Assembly: GCA_030622395.1 (NCBI GenBank)
Contig: JAUXGF010000256.1
Coordinates: 1 to 5,055, forward strand
Reading direction: 5' to 3'
Length of the DNA: 5,055 bases
From: Calditrichaceae bacterium
Lineage (GTDB): Bacteria; Calditrichota; Calditrichia; Calditrichales; Calditrichaceae
The notes beneath the pieces are model-generated. The model did not search any database, was not told the DNA's origin, and was given only the letters and a program-made list of their open reading frames with translations. A program made the translations under genes and the position numbers. Shown here in pieces: positions 4,945-5,055 of this stretch (its first letter is position 1; every line of letters starts with the position of its first letter).

Positions 4945-5055
4945 TTAGTCCCTTATGAGTTGAAGTCGTGAAAAATTATTAAGAAAATTATTACCCGATC
5001 CTGCAATCCCTTGTGTATCAAAGCATAGCGAGGATTTTAATAAAAATTCAATATG
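4945..5055 (-). CDS. Possible C-terminal end of a gene entering from outside the window
   Basis: A minus-strand frame is open from the window edge to a TAA at 4947-4945 and gives 36 residues, including SSLCFDTQGIAGSGNNFLNN and ending SRLQLIRD. I recognise no family. A 36-codon open frame is not rare by chance, even in AT-rich DNA, so this is only a candidate. In its favour, the composition is protein-like rather than repetitive, and the heptamer repeat begins right after the stop, as spacer repeats do after other genes here. Confidence 0.25.
   Translation of the reverse strand, partial: HIEFLLKSSLCFDTQGIAGSGNNFLNNFSRLQLIRD

Noticed and set aside
5053..5055. Plus-strand ATG at the right edge as the start of a gene
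   Set aside because: The nearest GAGG is about 19 bases upstream, too far for a ribosome binding site, and no sequence follows to test it.

Overview
This 5,055-bp window is AT-rich bacterial chromosomal DNA with ordinary housekeeping-type genes and unusually repeat-rich spacers. No rRNA, tRNA, CRISPR array, transposase or phage gene is visible. The organism cannot be named with confidence. The protein style and the intergenic motifs (a CCCGA/TCGGG hairpin, an AGACCT...AGGTCT palindrome, GGAGTG and ATCCAGC spacer repeats) are, from memory, the kind seen in uncultured FCB-group bacteria (Bacteroidota, Ignavibacteria, Calditrichota or Marinimicrobia relatives) and in some deltaproteobacterial genomes.

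Layout. Positions 1-382 are non-coding: a GC-richer left part with hairpins, then a very AT-rich part with a possible promoter. A two-gene plus-strand unit follows. It holds an unrecognised protein of 148 residues (383-829) overlapping by one base with a complete XerC/XerD-type tyrosine recombinase (829-1719). Positions 1720-1945 form a convergent spacer filled with heptameric repeats, two small GC hairpins and a long inverted repeat. Three minus-strand genes follow: a membrane-anchored left-handed beta-helix (hexapeptide) protein resembling acyltransferases (1946-2800), a PdxA-family 4-hydroxythreonine-4-phosphate dehydrogenase (3139-4116) and a UPF0158-family protein (4250-4738). The gap 2801-3138 has a good promoter candidate for the hexapeptide gene and a nested inverted repeat with octamer periodicity. 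The right end, 4739-5055, carries more short repeats and possibly the last 36 codons of a minus-strand gene that begins outside the window.

How the genes work together. Only the first two genes look functionally linked, through translational coupling. XerC/D recombinases resolve chromosome dimers, so the upstream protein may be co-produced with that machinery, but its function is unknown. The minus-strand genes have separate spacers and no evident common pathway. PdxA acts in vitamin B6 synthesis, or a related sugar-acid 4-phosphate reaction. The hexapeptide protein probably modifies or supports an envelope or secondary-metabolite product.

I do not see a convincing new multi-gene system. The most distinctive feature is that all four gaps to the right of xerD contain degenerate 7- or 8-bp periodic repeats, several arranged as inverted repeats at gene 3' ends.
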